The notes under the pieces: generated by a model
What the model was told of the DNA's origin: nothing
The model's input: the letters and a program-made list of their open reading frames with translations, nothing else
Database searches by the model: none
Assembly (NCBI GenBank): GCA_020536535.1
Contig: JAHLWZ010000278.1
Span: 3,946-40,689, forward strand
Reading direction: 5' to 3'
Source of the DNA: Pelomyxa schiedti
Lineage: Eukaryota; Evosea; Pelobiontida; Pelomyxidae
DNA: 36,744 nucleotides
Shown: piece after piece, positions 31,668 to 36,744 of the stretch
Layout: every line of letters starts with the position of its first letter
Numbering within the stretch: the first letter of the stretch is position 1
Position numbers and translations under genes: made by a program

Positions 31668-34600
31668 TCACAGCCTTTTAGGTGGGGGGATAATTGGGGA
31701 GGTGGAGGAAGGAGCAACAAGGTGAATGGATGGTGAGAGTGATGCCAGCCACTGTCTGATGATGCTCTCTTGAACCTGCTGCTCATAATCATCACCATCA
31801 GCACCGGAATCCCCACTGATCGACAATGAGTGCACTGTTGTGGAGCAGCAACATAACAGGAGGTGGACCACCAGTGTGAATGGTATCCGGTTCTTCTCTG
31901 TGGTTGTGTGAAAAATGAGAGCACAGAGGCAGCACTACACTACACACCAAGAATAGAGATGCATGACTGAACCACAAGGGACAATAGGTCCTCGGGAATT
32001 GCATACAGTTGTGGTGATCCATGTGGGTGAGTCATAGTCTTTACCACCTTTATGCAGGCATTCCTTCTATTCAGACAATCAGCAACAGTGTATTCAGGAA
32101 CTTCGCCACATAGTCTTGTGACTTCTTTGTGTTGTTGAGAATCAAGGTTTGTGGAGTAATGGAAATAGAACCTTCTGCATCTGAACGTTGCAGCAAGGCC
32201 TTTTGTTCGGCTAAGAAGTTTGCTTGTGAAAGCAGAGGCAAAGATTGGAATGTTAAATCGGTGATTTGAGGGTGAATCATTTCAGCTATCAAAATCCCAA
32301 AGCTCCACTGATCCCCTTTGCATCGCTTAGGTTTTTGGAAAGTGTATACTCGGGAAAAACCTTTTATTGAGTAATTCTTGGTGAACATCTGGGGTGCCAT
32401 GTAAATAGGTGTGCCAGGTACTTTTGTTTGGTTCTGTGAAGTCATGCCACGTGACATACCTTTGTGAATGTCATTACAAGTACAGTAAACGGAAGAAGAA
32501 ATACCAAAGTCACAAATCTTTGGAGTTCCATTTTCGGCCAGGAGGACATTGTTGCTGCTTAAATCCCGGTGCATGTATTTTTGCCTAGAGTTTATGTATG
32601 TGTTTTGAGTTGTGGATGGTGTGTTGCTAAACTTGGTTAAATTACATGTAACACGGACCTATGAAGGGTCTCCATTCCCTTTGCAATACCAAGTGCCAGA
32701 CCTACCACTTCTATGAAGGTAAGTGGTTTCTTTGTAATTATTAGAAAACGCTTGACTTCATGGATAAAACCTGTTGAAGGATTTGCCGGAGACTGCAACA
32801 CATAAGTTCAGATACTATTAAGAGTTGACCAGGTGATGGTGTGCACGTTCCGATGCACTTCACAATGTTGGGGTGTCTCAGCCCACTTACAATCTATGTA
32901 TATTTGGTTAAATATATGTCATGCAATTGGAAATGATACCTCTGCTTCAAGCCTGAAATGGTTATTATTGTAATCTGACGCAATAGATTCATGAAGTGTT
33001 TTCACCGCTACTTCCTGTGATGCAGGAACATATATATATTTGTATACAGCCCCGTAAGACCCACTTTCCAATCGGGACAAAAATCTCAGGTCAGCTTCTC
33101 TAATGATTGTCACAGGTGGCACTCTAACCCTCACTTGCAGCTGTGCTTTTGAATGGTAAGAAAAAAAATCCCTGTACATAAAACCTGGAGCCGTGGAGGA
33201 CAAATCACCCAGCGTTAATGAAGTGTTACTGAGTGACCGCTCTGAACAGTTATCTCCAACAAAAGAGACTGCTTGGATGTTTTCATCAATACTAAACTTC
33301 CTTTCAATTTCCATCTTCACAATCTTGTTCCTTGATTAGTAAAAAAGAGATTATCGAGTGAAGCTTACCTTGTCAAGCGGGCACTGAGAGCAAAGGGTTG
33401 CAAGAAATGTGTTATTTGTCCTTTCCAGTGTGACTGAAACTTCCTTCCTCTTACAGGTATCCGTTTTTTGAGGGGTTGAAGAAAGAGATTTGACCCAACA
33501 CCCTTGTTGAATATGTTGTAAGACGTGGTCAATGCCTATCCGGACCGAATCATTAGAAACAAGTAATACAAACGAGAACAATACATTCTCCTTGCTTTTG
33601 GAACTCTGCTTCTTGACCACGCATCACTGTAAGAGGAAATCATTGATAAAAATAGGGTTTTGGCGCATACATACACTCGGTTTGGTCAGAAAGGTTCTGT
33701 TTAGCAGTTTGTAGATACTCCTCGGATATTCTTAATTGCCCCTGCAAAGCTGCTTTTTCTCTGAGCAGTTGTTGCACAGAGCATTTCAACTGGCTGTTTT
33801 CATTCTCCAGTAAGTCTATTCTTTGCTGTAGATTCGTAGTAATCTGCGGGTCAACACCACCGCGCCCAAGGTGATGAAAGGGACCACCCCTCAATTCCTG
33901 GAACACACCGTTTTGTTGCAGCTTCACAACTCTGCAAGTAACCTCCCGGCCCTGCCAATCCCTGAACTTCGCAGTGCCGTCTCCCACCCTGTCGGCTGAG
34001 AATTTACCGGTGAATTCGTCCCCGTTTGGCCACCTCTTGGTTCCCGACTTGAGCACCCCAGCTTCCCACACCCCGGTAATCACAGTGCCATCGCAGGCCC
34101 ACGTCTTCGTGCCTGATCCGTGCTCTTTTCCCCGCTCCCATTTCCCGAAGTACATAGTGCCGTCTCCCCACATCCTCGCGCCCCGGCCGTGGAACAGCCC
34201 GTCCTTCCACTCGCCCCCATAATTCCCTCCCGCGGCCTCGAACAGCGCGCCTCTGCCGCTCCTGACCCCGCGGTCAAAGTTCCCGTAGTAGATATCCCCG
34301 GTCTCAGGTGACCTCCACATGCCCGTGCCGTGCCACTTGTTCCGGTCCCACTCGCCCTCGTACACGGTGGCCATGGGGCCGCCGCCGCCCGGGGCCCGAA
34401 CTCGCTGGACCCCCCACCCCTGCATCTCGTGGGCCCCGGCCGCCTCGTTCCACGCCCACTCGCCGTGCTGCATGTCGACGGCGTTGGGCCACCAAGTCCC
34501 GTGGGGGCGGCGGTTGGCCCGCCACAGGCCCTCGTACCACCCCCCCCGCTGGCGTACTGCACGCGCCCCAGCCGTCCCGCTGGCCCTGCTGCCACTCCCC

Positions 34601-34822
34601 GTCGTAGGTCGACGTGGACGACGAGGAGGACCAGGAGAGGACCCCGCGGCCGTGCATGAGGCCGCGCCACTCGCCGTCGTAGGTGGTCGTGGTGCCGTCG
34701 TGCGGGGACCGAGACTTGACGAGGCCACGGCCGTCGCGCTTGCTGTCGACGAGCCGCCCTGTGTACGAGAAGGCACCGTCGCCGCCGGACCCAACGTCGG
34801 TAACGGTCACAACGCGCTCCAT
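31668..34822 (-). CDS. MORN-repeat / coiled-coil / TKL-like protein kinase (two apparent frame breaks)
   Basis: Exons in + coordinates: 31668-31897, 31948-32066, 32102-32584, 32659-32729, 32771-32893, 32940-33323, 33369-33535, 33585-33626 and 33675-34822; about 922 residues if two missing bases are allowed. The GC-rich first exon encodes about eleven MORN repeats (YDGEW...GRG, YEGEWDRNKWHGTGMW, YYGNFDRGVRSGRG) and a coiled coil (QQRIDLLENENSQL). A kinase follows: LESGSYGAVYK, VAVK lysine, GLRHPNIVKCIGTC, HRDLSSNN, CDFG, APQ in place of APE, DQWSFGILIAEM and an end reading C....KNRIPF. Catalytic Lys, HRD Asp and DFG Asp are all present, so it is probably active. MORN repeats usually bind membranes or lipids. 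Frame breaks lie at G runs 34540-34547 and 34566-34569. Confidence 0.8.
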
Positions 34823-34922
34823 TGGAGCAGAACGGCGAACGAATGTGATGGTTTTGTTACGCGAAGTGCACTTTTTACTTTGTACTGGGTGTCCATCACA
34901 AATGTGGTGGTGGTGGGGCACA

Positions 34923-35072
34923 TCACATCTTGGCAACTCTGCGCTCGGGCTCGGCAGAGCCTTCGCTCTTGTTGGTGGTTTGTTTGGGGTCGCCGCCACT
35001 GGTCGTTGACCCCGTGGTGTCTGTAGTTGATGCAGAAGACGAAGTGTCTGCTTTGCCTTGTTGTGCTCCCAT
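34923..35072 (-). CDS. Small disordered protein, tandem copy 1 (49 residues)
   Basis: A 50-codon frame from ATG 35072-35070 to TGA 34925-34923. It starts MGAQQGKADT and continues Ser/Thr/Gly-rich to a short basic end (PERRVAKM). It is paralogous to the frame at 35467-35613: both start MGAQQGKADT, followed by a Ser-run and TTxTT-rich stretch. Gly2 with Gly at position 6 fits the N-myristoylation consensus, so membrane attachment is possible (inference). The kinase start lies 100 nt downstream on the same strand. Conservation of the two copies in this frame is the main evidence that it is a gene. Function unknown. Confidence 0.6.
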   Translation of the reverse strand: MGAQQGKADTSSSASTTDTTGSTTSGGDPKQTTNKSEGSAEPERRVAKM

Positions 35073-35466
35073 TCCAACTGTGTAATGAATGTTAGCAGGC
35101 ATTTTACCAATGAATGCAAGGACACACCGATGTGGCTTGGTCGAAGTGTGTTTTTATGTTCTCTTTTTTATGTGGGATAAAATGGCGTTTTAACGGTTCC
35201 TCGTGTATGTAAATCGTGATGAAATTAACAATTTCTACAACATCAACAACCAAAACAAGCTTGGGGGTGTTCACGTGAACCTGCGTCGATTGATTCTAGA
35301 AATACTACCCCTAGCAGACAGTAATTCTTGTCATATCCCACCATGCATGTGTGTTTCGTCCCTGCACCATAGTCACAACAGCACCCGTGAAATCATGTTG
35401 TAAAGGCGACTTTGGGACCACACACAAATTGGGATTTCCCAATGTTATATTATGTAGCTTTAGAAG
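35073..35466. other. Spacer between the two small paralogous genes
   Basis: About 394 nt of A/T-rich sequence without a supported gene. The open frame 35203-35403 (+) has no coding character. It should contain the promoter of copy 1 and the 3' end of copy 2. Confidence 0.45.
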
Positions 35467-35613
35467 CTACTTCATAGCAGGCCTTCGCCTAGGCTCTTCA
35501 GAGTGTGTCTGCTTGGGTTTGGTGTCGCTGTCACCAGTCGTGCCCGTAGACTCCGTCGTTTCTGTCGTCGATGAAGAAGACGTTGTGTCTGCTTTGCCTT
35601 GTTGCGCTCCCAT
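35467..35613 (-). CDS. Small disordered protein, tandem copy 2 (48 residues)
   Basis: A 49-codon frame from ATG 35613-35611 to TAG 35469-35467. The N-terminus MGAQQGKADT is identical to copy 1; the middle is Ser/Thr-rich (SSSSTTETTEST) and the end is basic (EEPRRRPAMK). Differences from copy 1 include conservative changes and indels that keep frame, which supports coding. The Gly2 myristoylation pattern is retained. Upstream on the opposite strand lies the poly-Asp protein gene (35799), so 35614-35798 should hold both promoters. Confidence 0.6.
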   Translation of the reverse strand: MGAQQGKADTTSSSSTTETTESTGTTGDSDTKPKQTHSEEPRRRPAMK

Positions 35614-35798
35614 TTCTTTTCTGGAGCTTCAGCGTTAATATGAATGAGTTGTGTGTTTCGCGTTTGGGGAAAATGGCACACCTACTGGGTAGGCAGTTGA
35701 ACCGCTTGTGCTGCGATGGCAGTGAGGTTGTTTGTTTTCTGCAGACTGGGAAACTGTGATGAAATGACAGATCGAGACATTTCCAATAATCAACACCG

Positions 35799-36687
<889 letters not shown>

Positions 36688-36744
36688 TTCCCACGCTTGT
36701 GATGCCGCGTACATTATTCTCAGTATCTACAGAATGAAACAATC

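Noticed and set aside
34304-35125. Upstream extension of the MORN frame to 35125
   Set aside because: The extension covers the small paralogous gene in another frame; the MORN protein has its own ATG at 34822 just before the conserved part.
35351-35638. Plus-strand 95-codon ORF
   Set aside because: It is antisense to the second MGAQQGK gene; paralog conservation supports the minus frame.

Overview
Eukaryotic nuclear DNA from a free-living protist. Genes are packed tightly on both strands and carry many short GT-AG introns, mostly 41-60 nt. Exon joins given here were found by hand from splice signals, phase continuity and family conservation; where every exon could be placed, the total is a multiple of three. 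Asn- and Ser-rich leaders, a Roco protein, MORN and TKL-type kinase domains, a Stealth glycosyl-phosphotransferase and a divergent Pex16 together suggest an amoebozoan, most likely an archamoeba of the Pelomyxa/Mastigamoeba type. That placement is inference.

Layout. 1-330 (+): 3' end of a Cys-rich surface protein. 514-4011 (+): Cache-type receptor fused to a cyclic-nucleotide phosphodiesterase, 12 exons. ~4114-8669 (+): small-GTPase-like/LRR-Roc-COR/pseudokinase protein. 8751-10189 (+): Pex16. 10244-12676 (-): RS- and Lys/Pro-rich protein with a helical tail. ~12740-14479 (+): unidentified polytopic membrane protein. 14606-17692 (+): multi-pass protein with a C-terminal endonuclease/exonuclease/phosphatase (EEP) domain. 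17725-~19642 (-): Stealth protein. 19862-24294: three members of one paralogous family in +,-,+ orientation. 24419-26018 (-): PLP aminotransferase. 26328-31216 (-): secreted protein of 21 Cys-rich repeats coded by 25 mostly phase-1 exons. 31668-34822 (-): MORN-repeat/coiled-coil/TKL-like kinase with two apparent frame breaks. 34923-35072 and 35467-35613 (-): two tandem ~49-residue proteins with a myristoylation-like N-terminus. 35799-36687 (+): type I membrane protein with 39 consecutive Asp.

The content leans to sensing and signalling (receptor PDE, Roco, MORN-kinase) and to surface or secretory functions (Stealth, EEP, repeat protein, poly-Asp protein), with one peroxisome biogenesis gene. 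There is no operon logic; neighbours look functionally independent. Gaps are very small: 32 and 54 nt between convergent stops and about 60 nt between one divergent pair. The main unexplained signal is an octamer, CCCAYAAT (reverse ATTRTGGG), found exactly 20 times, about nine times the random expectation, mostly in the GC-rich 5' parts of genes and absent from several long gene bodies.
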